Shown here: one piece after another, positions 40,204 to 48,659 of the stretch
How positions within the stretch are numbered: position 1 is the first letter of the stretch
Layout: each line of letters opens with the position of its first letter
NCBI RefSeq assembly: GCF_020166105.1
Contig: NZ_JAIUJY010000002.1
Span: 248,001-312,000 of the forward strand
Source of the DNA: Blastococcus sp. LR1
GTDB lineage: Bacteria; Actinomycetota; Actinomycetes; Mycobacteriales; Geodermatophilaceae
Length of the DNA stretch: 64,000 bases
Direction of reading: 5' to 3'
The notes under the pieces: model-generated
Seen by the model: the letters and a program-made list of their open reading frames with translations, nothing else
Database searches by the model: none
Told to the model about the DNA's origin: nothing
Program-made: the position numbers and the translations under genes

Positions 40204-41130
40204 ATGTCCGAGCCGCCGGTTCCCGTCCCCGTCATCCTCCGCCGCGACGCGCTGGCCGACGGCTGGGACGACGACGAGCTGGCGCGAACGGTCCGCGCGG
40301 GCGGGCTCGTCCGGGTGCGGCGGGGCGCCTACGCAGAGGACGCCGCCACCGGCGTCCATCAGCACGCTCTGCTGGTCCGGGCCACGGTGCCCCAGCTGCG
40401 ACGGACCGCCGTGGTCAGCCACCAGTCGGCCGCCGTGCTCCTCGGACTGCCGCTGTGGAACGTCCCCCTCGACCGGGTGCACGTGACCCGCCCGCCCGGG
40501 ACCTCGACTGCGCGCACGGCCGTGCTCTGCGGCCACGTCGCCCGCCTGCGCGACGACGAGGTGGTCCAGGTGGCGGGCGTGGCGGTGACCGATGCCGTGC
40601 GCACCGTCCTCGACCTCGCACGCTCGCTGCCCCACGAGACGGCGGTGGTCGCGATCGACGCGGCGCTCCATCAGGGACTCGTGACGCACGAGACCCTCCG
40701 CGCCCGGCTGTTCGACGTCGTCGGCTCCCCCGGCAGCCGCGCCGCCGCCCGGGCGATCGCCTTCGCGGACGCGCGCAGCGAGAGCGTCGGCGAATCACGG
40801 AGCAGGGTCGTCCTCGCCCGCTGGAAGCTGCCGGTGCCCGAGCTGCAGTTCGAGGTCCGCTCGCCGGCCGGCCTGCTGGTGGCACGCACGGACTTCGCCT
40901 GGCCGGAGGACCGGCTCGTCGGCGAGTTCGACGGGCGGGTGAAGTACGGCCGCCTGCGCCGCCCCGGGGAGTCCGCTGGTGACGCCGTCCACCGGGAGAA
41001 GCTCCGCGAGGACGCCATCCGAGACGAGAGGTGGGGCGTGCTGCGCTGGGGGTGGGCCGACCTGGAGACGCCGCACCGCCTCGCCGCCAAGGTCCGGCGC
41101 GCGCACGAGCGGGCCCGGCGGCCGACGTGA
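40204..41130 (+). CDS. AbiEi-like / DUF559-type protein, second copy
   Basis: 308 aa from the ATG at 40204. Same layout as the gene at 2838-3836: AbiEi-type winged helix (DDDELARTVRAGGLVRVRRG), middle part (VSHQSAAVLLGLPL; VRTVLDLARSLPHETAVVAI), and a C-terminal DUF559-like part (LVGEFDGRVKYGRL ... EKLREDAIRDERWGVLRWGW) with the E-x-D ... E-K spacing of a nuclease fold. No toxin gene is adjacent. The flanks lack the GTCCTGGCTCACC repeats, so it is not in the same kind of cassette. The 198 bases upstream contain only imperfect repeats. Confidence 0.78.
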   Translation: MSEPPVPVPVILRRDALADGWDDDELARTVRAGGLVRVRRGAYAEDAATGVHQHALLVRATVPQLRRTAVVSHQSAAVLLGLPLWNVPLDRVHVTRPPGTSTARTAVLCGHVARLRDDEVVQVAGVAVTDAVRTVLDLARSLPHETAVVAIDAALHQGLVTHETLRARLFDVVGSPGSRAAARAIAFADARSESVGESRSRVVLARWKLPVPELQFEVRSPAGLLVARTDFAWPEDRLVGEFDGRVKYGRLRRPGESAGDAVHREKLREDAIRDERWGVLRWGWADLETPHRLAAKVRRAHERARRPT

Positions 41131-41134
41131 CCGC

Positions 41135-41204
41135 GCTCTGCGGGCGTTCCTCGCGATCCGGGCGTCCTGCAGGAGGCGCAGAGCACGAGGAACACCCGCA
41201 GAGC
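41135..41204. terminator. Large hairpin between convergent genes
   Basis: GCTCTGCGGGCGTTCCTCG (41135-41153) pairs with CGAGGAACACCCGCAGAGC (41186-41204), 19 bp with one mismatch, around a 32-base loop. It separates the plus-strand DUF559 gene from the minus-strand phoH2-like gene and could end both transcripts. Confidence 0.7.
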
Positions 41205-41232
41205 GGGCGATCGATCCAGCGGGCGGGAGCCG

Positions 41233-42606
41233 TCAGATCGGGAGGTCCTCCAGCATCTCGGTGACCAGGGCCGCGATCGGCGAGCGCTCGGACCGGGTGA
41301 GGGTCGTGTGCGCGAAGAGGACGTGCCCCTTGAGCTTCTCGATGACGGCGGTGATGCCGTCGTGCCGGCCGACCCGCAGGTTGTCGCGCTGGGCGACGTC
41401 GTGCGTCAGGACCACCCGGGAGTTCGTGCCCAGCCGGGACAGAACCGTCAGCAGCACGCCCCGCTCCAGCGACTGGGCCTCGTCGACGATCACGAACGAG
41501 TCGTGCAGCGACCGGCCGCGGATGTGGGTCAGCGGCAGCACCTCGATGAGGTCGCGGGCGGCGATCTCCTCGAGGACCTCCTTGGAGACCAGCGCACCCA
41601 GCGTGTCGTAGACCGCCTGCGCCCAGGGCGACATCTTCTCGCCCTCGCCGCCGGGCAGGTAGCCGAGCTCCTGACCGCCCACGGCGTACAGCGGCCGGAA
41701 GATGACCACCTTCTTGTGCGCCCGGCGCTCCATGACCGACTCCAGGCCTGCGCAGATGGCCAGCGCCGACTTGCCGGTGCCCGCGCGGCCACCGAGGGAC
41801 ACGATGCCGATCTCCGGGTCGAGCAGCAGGTCCAGCGCGATCCGCTGCTCCGCCGACCGCCCGTGGACGCCGAACGCCTCGCGGTCGCCACGGATCAGCC
41901 GCACCTGCTTGTCCGGCGTCACGCGGCCGAGGGCCGACCCGCGCGAGGAGAGCAGCACCAGCCCCGTGTGCGTGGGCAGTTCAGCGGCCGCGGGGAGGAA
42001 CGCCTCCCCGCTCTCGTACAGGGCGTCGAGTTCGGCGTCGTCCAGCGAGAGCTCCGCCATGCCGGTCCAGCCGGCGTCGACCACGTCGTGCGCGCGGTAC
42101 TCGTCGGTGTCCAGCCCCACCGCGGCCGCCTTGACCCGCAGCGGCACGTCCTTGGTGATCAGGCAGACGTTCCGGCCCTCGGCCCGCAGGTTGAGGGCGA
42201 CCACCATGATCCGCGAGTCGTTGCTGTCGTTGCGGAAGCCGGCCGGGAGCACCGACGGGTCGCTGTGGTTCAGCTCGACGTGCAGCGTGCCGCCGGCCTC
42301 ACCGATCGGGACAGGGGCGTCCAGCCGGCCGTGCGTGACCCGCAGGTCGTCGAGCATCCGGAGCGTCTGCCGGGCGAACCAGCCGAGCTCGGGGTGATTG
42401 CGCTTGTCCTCCAGCTCACCGATGACGACGAGCGGCAGCACCACGTCGGCGTCCCCGAAGCGCAGCAGCGCGCGAGGGTCGGAGAGCAGGACAGAGGTGT
42501 CGAGGACGAACGTGCGGCGGGCAGTGGTCGTGCCAGGTCCTCGCTGGCGCTCGTCCCGGGTACGCCCAGGGGTGCTGTTCTCTACGGACCTCGCGAGCTC
42601 GGTCAT
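41233..42606 (-). CDS. PhoH2-type PIN domain - PhoH ATPase fusion
   Basis: 457 aa from the ATG at 42606, with GGGAG 7 bases upstream. The N-terminal PIN ribonuclease domain (about residues 30-170) has acidic residues Asp36 ([12 protein letters not shown]), Glu64 (VIGELEDKR) and Asp130-region NDSNDSRI. The PhoH domain has Walker A GRAGTGKS (273-280) and Walker B VIVDEAQ (372-378). PIN-PhoH proteins unwind and cut RNA. In mycobacteria they pair with a small upstream antitoxin, phoAT; no clear equivalent overlaps this start. Confidence 0.93.
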   Translation of the reverse strand: MTELARSVENSTPGRTRDERQRGPGTTTARRTFVLDTSVLLSDPRALLRFGDADVVLPLVVIGELEDKRNHPELGWFARQTLRMLDDLRVTHGRLDAPVPIGEAGGTLHVELNHSDPSVLPAGFRNDSNDSRIMVVALNLRAEGRNVCLITKDVPLRVKAAAVGLDTDEYRAHDVVDAGWTGMAELSLDDAELDALYESGEAFLPAAAELPTHTGLVLLSSRGSALGRVTPDKQVRLIRGDREAFGVHGRSAEQRIALDLLLDPEIGIVSLGGRAGTGKSALAICAGLESVMERRAHKKVVIFRPLYAVGGQELGYLPGGEGEKMSPWAQAVYDTLGALVSKEVLEEIAARDLIEVLPLTHIRGRSLHDSFVIVDEAQSLERGVLLTVLSRLGTNSRVVLTHDVAQRDNLRVGRHDGITAVIEKLKGHVLFAHTTLTRSERSPIAALVTEMLEDLPI

Positions 42607-42874
42607 GTGTCGGCTCCCGTGGGACGCGGCCTCGTGACAGAGGCGCGCCCCGGTTCGAAGGTGGCCGGGCCCCGGCGCAGAGGCCGGGTACCGGCCCCCC
42701 TGATCGACGAACGCAGTCGCACCAACCGGGCCTCCCGTGGACGGCGAGGACACCTCGCCTTCCACCCCGGACGGTAGGCCCGCCCACCGACAAAGGCGCC
42801 TGCACCGACCCGGCCGGTACCTGAAGTTCACTCAACGGGGTAACCGCCGTCACATCTGCCCCAGGAGATGGAAC
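42607..42874. other. Intergenic region upstream of the PIN-PhoH gene
   Basis: Part of a 327-base gap between the PIN-PhoH start and the ABC permease stop. It should hold the PhoH promoter, but no convincing -35/-10 pair could be picked. GTAACCGCCGTCAC (42840-42853) contains two GTNAC half-sites in direct repeat, similar to sites of MtrA-like regulators; this is weak. No small ORF with a good ribosome site was found. Confidence 0.4.
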
Positions 42875-42892
42875 GGCCCCCACGCAGGGGCC
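42875..42892 (-). terminator. Short hairpin after the ABC permease
   Basis: GGCCCC-CACGCA-GGGGCC, a 6-bp GC stem about 40 bases beyond the stop of the permease gene at 42934. Confidence 0.4.
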
Positions 42893-42933
42893 CGGCGCCA
42901 GCATGCGAGTGCCGGGGGCGTCGGAGTCCTTCA

Positions 42934-43692
42934 TCAGCTGGACTCGCGCCGGAAACGTCGCACGCCGAAGTACCACCCGAGCACCGCCAGCAGGAGCGTC
43001 ATCGCCACGCCCCACCACGCCGTGGAGGTGTCGTAGCCCCCGACGAAGAAGGCCCGCGCCCCCTCGACGACGTGCTTGAGCGGGTTGACGTCGCTCACCG
43101 CCTGGAGCCAGCCCGGCGCCAGCGACATCGGCAACAGGATCCCCGACAGCAGCAGCACCGGGAGCACGAAGGCGTTGAGCAGCGGTGCGAACGCGTCCTC
43201 GCTCTTCAGCGTGAGCGCCAGCGCGTAGGAGACCGACGCGAACGCCGCACCGAGCAGCGCGATCACCACCAGCGTGAGCAGCACCCCGAGCAGCGGCGCC
43301 CGCAGACCCAGCGGGAGCGACACCAGCACCAGCAGGGTGCCCTGCACCAGCAGCACGACGACGTCGCGCAGCACCCGGCCCAGCAGCAGCGCGGTGCGGC
43401 TGGCCGGCGTGACCCGCTGGCTCTCGATGACGCCGGCCCGGTACTCCGCGATCAGCCCGAAGCCGACGAACAGCGCCCCGAAGATGCCCAGCTGCACCAG
43501 GATCCCGGGCACGAAGATCTGATAGGCGTTCCCCGAGCCCAGCTGGCCGGAGAGCGGCTCCAGCAACGGGCCGAACAGCAGGATGTAGAGCACCGGCTGC
43601 AGCAGGCTGATCACCAGCCAGGCCGGATTGCGCAGGGAGAGGCGCATGGCCCGGGCGAAGACGACCCCGGTGTCGTGCAGCAGCGTGCTCAT
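42934..43692 (-). CDS. ABC-2 type transporter permease (DrrB-like)
   Basis: 252 aa from the ATG at 43692, overlapping the ATPase stop (ATGA). Six membrane segments are visible, including NPAWLVISLLQPVLYILLFG, IFVPGILVQLGIFGALFVGF and LLNAFVLPVLLLSGILLPMS. The arrangement matches ABC-2 exporters of the daunorubicin-resistance type. With the upstream ATPase it forms an efflux pump for an unknown drug, lipid or polymer. Confidence 0.9.
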   Translation of the reverse strand: MSTLLHDTGVVFARAMRLSLRNPAWLVISLLQPVLYILLFGPLLEPLSGQLGSGNAYQIFVPGILVQLGIFGALFVGFGLIAEYRAGVIESQRVTPASRTALLLGRVLRDVVVLLVQGTLLVLVSLPLGLRAPLLGVLLTLVVIALLGAAFASVSYALALTLKSEDAFAPLLNAFVLPVLLLSGILLPMSLAPGWLQAVSDVNPLKHVVEGARAFFVGGYDTSTAWWGVAMTLLLAVLGWYFGVRRFRRESS

Positions 43693-44687
43693 CGGGTCGC
43701 CACCTCCTGGACCGCGGCCGGGGCGGCGCCCGTCTCGCGCAGGGAACGGCCGGTCAGGCCGAGGAAGACGTCGTCCAGGCTGGGCCGGCGGCTCTCGATG
43801 CCGCTGACGGCGACGTCGGCGCGGTCCAGCCCGCGGACCAACTCCACCAGCGCGGTACCGCCGTGCGGCACCCGGACCACCACCCGGTCGTCGACCACCT
43901 GCGGCGGCTCCGCCCCCGGCAGCGCGGCCGCCAGACGGGCCACCTCGGTTACCACCTCCCGGTCGGCGGTGACGGTGACGACGTCGCCGCCCACCTGCGA
44001 CTTCAGCTCGTCGGGGGTTCCCGCGGCGACGATCGAACCGTGGTCGATGACCAGGATCCGGTCGCAGAGCGCGTCGGCCTCGTCGAGGTAGTGGGTGGTG
44101 AGGAAGACGGTGGTGCCGCGCTCCTCGCGCAGCGCCCGGATGTGCTGCCACAGGTTGGCCCGGGCCTGCGGGTCGAGGCCGGTCGTCGGCTCGTCGAGGA
44201 AGACCAGACCCGGTTCGTGGATCAGCCCCATCGCGATGTCCAGCCGGCGCCGCTGACCACCCGACATCGCCTTGGGCTGGCGCTCCCAGAGACCGTCCAG
44301 GTCGAGCTCGGCGAACAGCCGCTGCCCGCGGGCGGTCGCGTCCGCACGGCTCATCCCGTACAGCCGGGCGTGGTCGACGACCTCCTCCCCCGCGCGCGCC
44401 TCCGGAGCGGTCGAGCCGCTCTGCGAGACGTAGCCGATCCGCCGTCGCACACCGACCGGGTCCGTGCGCAGGTCGCAGCCGGCGACCGTGGCCTCCCCGG
44501 CCGTGGGCTCGATCAAGGTGGTGAGCATCCGCAGCGTCGTCGTCTTCCCGGCGCCGTTCGGGCCGAGGAAGCCGACGATCTCGCCGGCGGCGACGTCCAG
44601 GTCCACGCCGACGACGGCGTGCACCTCCTGCTTGCGCTTGCGGAAGGTGCGGGCGAGCCCGCGGGCGGAGATCACGCAGGACAGCAT
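43689..44687 (-). CDS. ABC transporter ATPase, DrrA family
   Basis: 332 aa from the ATG at 44687; a GTG at 44705 is an alternative. Walker A GPNGAGKTT, signature MSGGQRRRLDIAMGLIHEPG, Walker B LVFLDEPTTGLDP and the switch His (FLTTHYLDEAD) are complete. A DrrA-type C-terminal domain of about 100 aa follows (ELKSQVGGDVVTVTADREVV; ESRRPSLDDVFLGLTGRSLR). It drives the permease downstream. Confidence 0.92.
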   Translation of the reverse strand: MLSCVISARGLARTFRKRKQEVHAVVGVDLDVAAGEIVGFLGPNGAGKTTTLRMLTTLIEPTAGEATVAGCDLRTDPVGVRRRIGYVSQSGSTAPEARAGEEVVDHARLYGMSRADATARGQRLFAELDLDGLWERQPKAMSGGQRRRLDIAMGLIHEPGLVFLDEPTTGLDPQARANLWQHIRALREERGTTVFLTTHYLDEADALCDRILVIDHGSIVAAGTPDELKSQVGGDVVTVTADREVVTEVARLAAALPGAEPPQVVDDRVVVRVPHGGTALVELVRGLDRADVAVSGIESRRPSLDDVFLGLTGRSLRETGAAPAAVQEVATR

Positions 44688-44720
44688 CGGGGATCCCACC
44701 GACACGGAGCCAGCGATTTC

Positions 44721-44742
44721 GCCGAAGGCGTCAGCCTCCGGC
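44721..44742 (-). terminator. Terminator after the small membrane protein gene
   Basis: On the minus strand GCCGGAGGC-TGAC-GCCTTCGGC, a 9-bp stem with one G-U pair, just after the stop at 44745 and before the ABC ATPase start. Confidence 0.65.
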
Positions 44743-44744
44743 GC

Positions 44745-45110
44745 TCACCACCGGTCGTCCTCGCGCGGATCCGGGCGACGACGCACCGCCGGGCGCTCCA
44801 CGGTGTCGGTGCGCGTGCTCGGCGGAAGGCTCGGGTCGTCGTACAACGGCAGCCCGGAGTCGTCGTCCCACGGGATCTCCTCCGGCTCCTCGCGCCGGCG
44901 CCGGGACGGCGGTTCGCGATCCGCCCCCGCCGTCCGTGCACGGCGTCGCGGCCGCAGCGCGACCAGCGCCCAGAGCGCGGGCACGAGCAGCACCGGCCAC
45001 TGCACGGCCGGGTCGCCGAACCGGAGCATCCCGAGCACGAGCAGGAGGGCGAGCCAGCCCGCGGACCAGAGCCCGAGGAACCTGGCCTGCGCAGGTGATC
45101 GGCGGGACAC
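44745..45110 (-). CDS. Small membrane protein with acidic/basic tail, unknown function
   Basis: 121 aa from a GTG at 45110, three bases after the stop of the DUF885 gene. Two membrane segments (FLGLWSAGWLALLLVLGMLR; QWPVLLVPALWALVALRPRR) precede a charged, disordered cytoplasmic tail (RRRREEPEEIPWDDDSGLPL). No family recognised. Confidence 0.65.
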   Translation of the reverse strand: MSRRSPAQARFLGLWSAGWLALLLVLGMLRFGDPAVQWPVLLVPALWALVALRPRRRARTAGADREPPSRRRREEPEEIPWDDDSGLPLYDDPSLPPSTRTDTVERPAVRRRPDPREDDRW

Positions 45111-45113
45111 GGC

Positions 45114-46331
45114 TCAGGCGGTCCGGAGCTCGGCGGTGACGCGGCCGGGGGTCAGCGGCTCGTCCAGCAGCCGCAGGAAACGGTCGGCGACCGGCTGATC
45201 GGCGGGCCGGGCATCCAGCCAGCGCGACAGCAGTGCGAAGCCCTCCACGTAGGTGGAGGTGTAGGCCCGCCACAGCGGATCGGTGAGGAAGCGGATCTGC
45301 TGGCGGGCGCGCTCCGGGCTCACCAGCGACCAGCGCTGCAGGAATGCGCTGACCTCGTCGGCGCCGGCCCCTCGGTCGTGCAGCAGCACGGCGGCGTCCT
45401 GCCGCACCCGGTTCAGCGGAGCGGCGGCCGCCGCGATCCGCTCGGCGAGATGCCCGTCGAAGCGCAGCCCGAGGTCGCCCAGGATGTCCGCCGCCCACGG
45501 GCCCCAGCCCTCGCCGATCGCCGCTTGCACGCCGAGGTCGGCCAGCCCCTCCGCCATGAGGCATTCCGGGGTGTTCACGAGGAAGACCGTGTGCTCGATC
45601 CGGCCGGTGCGCTCCACCAGCCCGCGCTCCTTGCGGCAGTGCTCGGTGTGGTGGCCGGGGTAGGACTCGTGCGCCACCAGGTGCGGGAGCTGGCTGAGCC
45701 GGTGCGGCAGGTCGGCGTTGATGGCCACCCTCGAGCGGAAGCCGCCCTCGTAGTAGTTGAAGCCCGACCACGGCTTGTCGGTGACGACCTCGTACCGGAC
45801 CGTTTCCACCTCGGGCAGCCCGTACTGGCCGCGCACCCGGTCGCGCAACGCGCTGGAGAGGGCGTGCACCGCGACCTCCAGGCGGGCCGGCGGGCACTCC
45901 TCACGACGGCGGTGGGCGGCGTAGCGCTCGGCGAGCGTCCCGTCGCCGGGCAGCAACGAGTCCAGGTCCGCGTGCGCGGCGGCGTAGACCGCCTCGTCGC
46001 CGAGCTCGACGTCCACCTCGAAGTAGCTGCGGACCTCCTCGACGAACCCGACCGGCTCACCGCTGAACTTCCGCGCGCTGCACTCCAGCCCGGTCAGCTG
46101 CCCGCGCAGGAAGTCCGCCCGGTCCTCCGGCAGCTCCGCGGCGTCCAGTTCGGCCAGCAGCTCGCGCGCCCGGTCCCGGAGCTGCTGCGGCGTCGGCGCC
46201 GGCTCGTCCAGAACCTGCGCCCGGATCCGCGGATCGCCGGTGTAGGCGTCGACGAACCCGGGCTCCACGCGGTCGAAGCGCAGTCCCAGCCGCACGTACT
46301 CCAGGGCGACGTCGAGGGCTCCGGCGGTCAT
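45114..46331 (-). CDS. DUF885 family metallopeptidase-like protein
   Basis: 405 aa. The motif VAHESYPGHHTEHCRKE at about residue 217 matches the HExxxGHH-type zinc site of DUF885 proteins. RYEVVTDKPWSGFNYYEGGF and the later LMAEGLADLGVQAAIGEGWG complete the family pattern. No signal peptide, so it is cytoplasmic. Substrate unknown; DUF885 proteins are thought to be carboxypeptidase-like. It is shorter than the usual 550-600 aa. Confidence 0.82.
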   Translation of the reverse strand: MTAGALDVALEYVRLGLRFDRVEPGFVDAYTGDPRIRAQVLDEPAPTPQQLRDRARELLAELDAAELPEDRADFLRGQLTGLECSARKFSGEPVGFVEEVRSYFEVDVELGDEAVYAAAHADLDSLLPGDGTLAERYAAHRRREECPPARLEVAVHALSSALRDRVRGQYGLPEVETVRYEVVTDKPWSGFNYYEGGFRSRVAINADLPHRLSQLPHLVAHESYPGHHTEHCRKERGLVERTGRIEHTVFLVNTPECLMAEGLADLGVQAAIGEGWGPWAADILGDLGLRFDGHLAERIAAAAAPLNRVRQDAAVLLHDRGAGADEVSAFLQRWSLVSPERARQQIRFLTDPLWRAYTSTYVEGFALLSRWLDARPADQPVADRFLRLLDEPLTPGRVTAELRTA

Positions 46332-46353
46332 GGACGCAGTTTCGCAGCTCCGC

Positions 46354-47133
46354 CTACCCGCCGAAACGGCGGTGCCGGGCGGAGTAGTCGCGCAGCGCGC
46401 GGAGGAAGTCGACCCGGCGGAAGTCAGGCCAGTACACGTCGGTGAAGTGGAACTCGGTGTTCGCCGTCTGCCACAGCAGGAAGCCCGAGAGCCGCTGCTC
46501 GCCGCTGGTGCGGATCACCAGGTCGGGATCGGGCTGGCCGCGGGTGTACAGGTGCTCGGCGATGTGCTCCACCTCGAGCGCCTGCACCAGCTCCTCCAGG
46601 GAGGTGCCGCGCTCGGCGTGCTCGGCCAGCAGCGACCGTACGGCGTCGGCGATCTCCTGCCGCCCGCCGTAGCCGACGGCGAGGTTCACCGTCGCACCCG
46701 CGCGGGTGCAGGTGTCCCGCTCGGCCTGCTCCAGGACCGCCACCGTGCGCGCCGGCAGCACCTCCGGAGCGCCCATGGAACGCACCCGCCAGCGCCGCCC
46801 GGGCCGGGACAGGTCGACGGCGACGTCCTCGATGATCCCGAGCAGCGCCTCGAGCTCGGACTCCGACCGGCGCAGGTTGTCGGTGGACAGCATGAAGAGG
46901 GTGACCACCTGCACGCCGGCGTCGTCGCACCAGCCGAGCAGGTCGACGATCTTGTCCGCGCCCCGGCGGTGGCCGTGCGCGACGTCGTCGAGGCCGATCG
47001 AGCGCGCCCACCGGCGGTTGCCGTCCATGATCACGCCGACGTGGCGGGGGACGTCGGCGTTCACCAGGGCACGGGCCAGCCGGCGCTCGTAGACCTGGAT
47101 CAGGGCGTCCCTGACCTGCCGACGCACCCCCAC
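46354..47133 (-). CDS. Cis-prenyltransferase (undecaprenyl/Z-farnesyl diphosphate synthase family)
   Basis: 259 aa. VGVIMDGNRRWAR with catalytic Asp37, LFMLSTDNLRRSESEL, VNLAVGYGGRQEIADA and DLVIRTSGEQRLSGFLLWQT are the conserved blocks of UppS-type enzymes. They add isopentenyl units in cis to make the carrier lipid for wall polymers. By neighbourhood (hemolysin III divergent, mca and greA nearby) it corresponds to Rv1086, the short-chain Z-farnesyl diphosphate synthase. Chain length cannot be read from the sequence. Confidence 0.93.
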   Translation of the reverse strand: MGVRRQVRDALIQVYERRLARALVNADVPRHVGVIMDGNRRWARSIGLDDVAHGHRRGADKIVDLLGWCDDAGVQVVTLFMLSTDNLRRSESELEALLGIIEDVAVDLSRPGRRWRVRSMGAPEVLPARTVAVLEQAERDTCTRAGATVNLAVGYGGRQEIADAVRSLLAEHAERGTSLEELVQALEVEHIAEHLYTRGQPDPDLVIRTSGEQRLSGFLLWQTANTEFHFTDVYWPDFRRVDFLRALRDYSARHRRFGG

Positions 47134-47224
47134 GCGGTCACAGTAGGCCTCGCGCTGCCCTCCGGCCCGCAGCTCCCCGGCCCGTCGGACGCGGCGCTGG
47201 CAGCAAGCTCACAGGGCTGTCGTG

Positions 47225-47253
47225 GTGACGCCGTACCTACGGCTCCGTAACCT
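47225..47253 (+). promoter_or_regulatory. Probable SigA-type promoter of the hemolysin III gene, with an internal palindrome
   Basis: GTGACG (47225-47230), 17 bases, TAACCT (47248-47253). The start codon at 47260 is 7 bases after the -10, so the mRNA is probably leaderless. The spacer holds TACGGCTCCGTA, an imperfect palindrome that could bind a TetR-type regulator. Confidence 0.5.
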
Positions 47254-47259
47254 CGGGCC

Positions 47260-48075
47260 ATGAGCGTCTCTCCGCACGATCGCGACACAGTCCGGGTGGA
47301 GGCGGACGGCTCGGAAGTCGAGGCCCCCGCGCAGGAAGCCGTCGCCACCGTCGTCGCCGAGGGCGAGCAGGTCGAGCGCGCCTGGGACGCCACGGACTTC
47401 GCCGACTCCGACTGGACCCACCCGGACACGCGACCCCGGGCACGCGGCTGGATCCACCTCGTCTCGTTCTTCGGCGCGATCATCGCCGGCGCCGTGCTCA
47501 TCCCGCTCGCCGCGAACCAGGGGGCGCGGGCCGGCTGGTCGGTGGCCGTCTACTGCGTGACGATCTGCGGCCTGTTCGGGATCAGCGCGCTCTACCACCG
47601 CCGCCGCTGGTCACCCCGCGGCTGGAAGATCATGAAGCGGCTCGACCACTCGATGATCTTCCTGTTCATCGCCGGGACGTACACGCCCTTCGCCCTGCTC
47701 GCCGTCGACCAGCCCACCGGCTACTGGGTGCTCGCCTTCGTCTGGGCCGGCGCGCTCGCCGGCGTCACGCTGAAGATGAGCTGGCCGACCGCGCCGCGCT
47801 GGGTGGGGGTGCCGCTCTACATCGGCCTCGGCTGGGTGGCGGTGTTCGTGCTGACCGACATCCTGCACATCGCCGGCGTCGCCTCGATGGTGCTGCTCGC
47901 CGTCGGTGGCGTGCTCTACACCCTCGGCGGCATCGCCTACGGCATCAAGAAGCCCAACCCGTGGCCGGCGACCTTCGGCTACCACGAGGTCTTCCACGCG
48001 ATGACCGTCGTCGCGGCGATCTGCCACTACATCGCCGTCTACTTCGCGGTGTTCAACTCCCCGTTCGTCGGCTGA
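47260..48075 (+). CDS. Hemolysin III (YqfA/PAQR-like) membrane protein
   Basis: 271 aa. Seven membrane segments follow an acidic N-terminal tail. Conserved blocks: SALYHRRRWSPRGWKIMKRL, DHSMIFLFIAGTYTPFALLA, KKPNPWPATFGYHEVFHAMT and VAAICHYIAVYF. The Ser, Asp and three His residues expected for the metal site of this family are present. Role in bacteria is unclear; members have been linked to membrane lipid homeostasis. Divergent from the prenyltransferase. Confidence 0.9.
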   Translation: MSVSPHDRDTVRVEADGSEVEAPAQEAVATVVAEGEQVERAWDATDFADSDWTHPDTRPRARGWIHLVSFFGAIIAGAVLIPLAANQGARAGWSVAVYCVTICGLFGISALYHRRRWSPRGWKIMKRLDHSMIFLFIAGTYTPFALLAVDQPTGYWVLAFVWAGALAGVTLKMSWPTAPRWVGVPLYIGLGWVAVFVLTDILHIAGVASMVLLAVGGVLYTLGGIAYGIKKPNPWPATFGYHEVFHAMTVVAAICHYIAVYFAVFNSPFVG

Positions 48076-48083
48076 GACCGGCC

Positions 48084-48659
48084 ATGAGCGCCTCTGCGAC
48101 GTCGTCCCGGGAGGACCGCCGGGCCGGACTGCTGACGCTGGCGGTGCTGGCCGGCGTCATGTGGGTGGCGGAGATCGTGCACGTGGTGCTCGGCGGGCGA
48201 CTCGACCTGCTGGGCATCGAGCCGCGGGAGGTCGACGGGCTGACCGGCGTGGTCCTGGCTCCGTTCCTGCACGCGGACTTCGGGCACCTGGCCGGGAACA
48301 CGGTGCCGTTCCTGGTGCTCGGCGCGGTCGTGGCGCTCAGCGGGCTGGCCCGCCTGCTGGCCGTCACGGTCATCGTCGCGCTGGTGGGCGGGCTCGGCAC
48401 CTGGCTGTTCGGCGCCGACGGCTCGCTGCACATCGGGGCCAGCGGTGTGGTCTTCGGATTCGCCGCCTACCTGGTCGCCCGGGGCCTGTTCGACCGGCGA
48501 CTGCACTACCTCGCGATCGGCCTCCTGGTGGCGATCGTCTACGGCGGCACGCTGCTGGGCGGACTGCTGCCGAGCCCGGGGATCTCCTGGCAGGGACACC
48601 TGTTCGGCGCGGTGGGCGGGGTGCTCGCCGCCCGGGTCCTCGCCCGGCGGGTCAGCTGA
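48084..48659 (+). CDS. Rhomboid family intramembrane serine protease
   Basis: 191 aa from the ATG at 48084. It has about six membrane segments. Catalytic Ser120 lies in HIGASGVVFGF and His172 in ISWQGHLFGAVGG. The HADFGHLAGN motif in the first segment also fits. Short form without an extra domain. It starts 8 bases after the hemolysin III gene and its 3' end overlaps the convergent flavoprotein gene by 8 bases. Confidence 0.88.
   Translation: MSASATSSREDRRAGLLTLAVLAGVMWVAEIVHVVLGGRLDLLGIEPREVDGLTGVVLAPFLHADFGHLAGNTVPFLVLGAVVALSGLARLLAVTVIVALVGGLGTWLFGADGSLHIGASGVVFGFAAYLVARGLFDRRLHYLAIGLLVAIVYGGTLLGGLLPSPGISWQGHLFGAVGGVLAARVLARRVS

Noticed and set aside
42840-42853. MtrA-type site upstream of the PIN-PhoH gene
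   Set aside because: Only two GTNAC half-sites, a short and common sequence in high-GC DNA; noted in the intergenic entry but not claimed as a finding.
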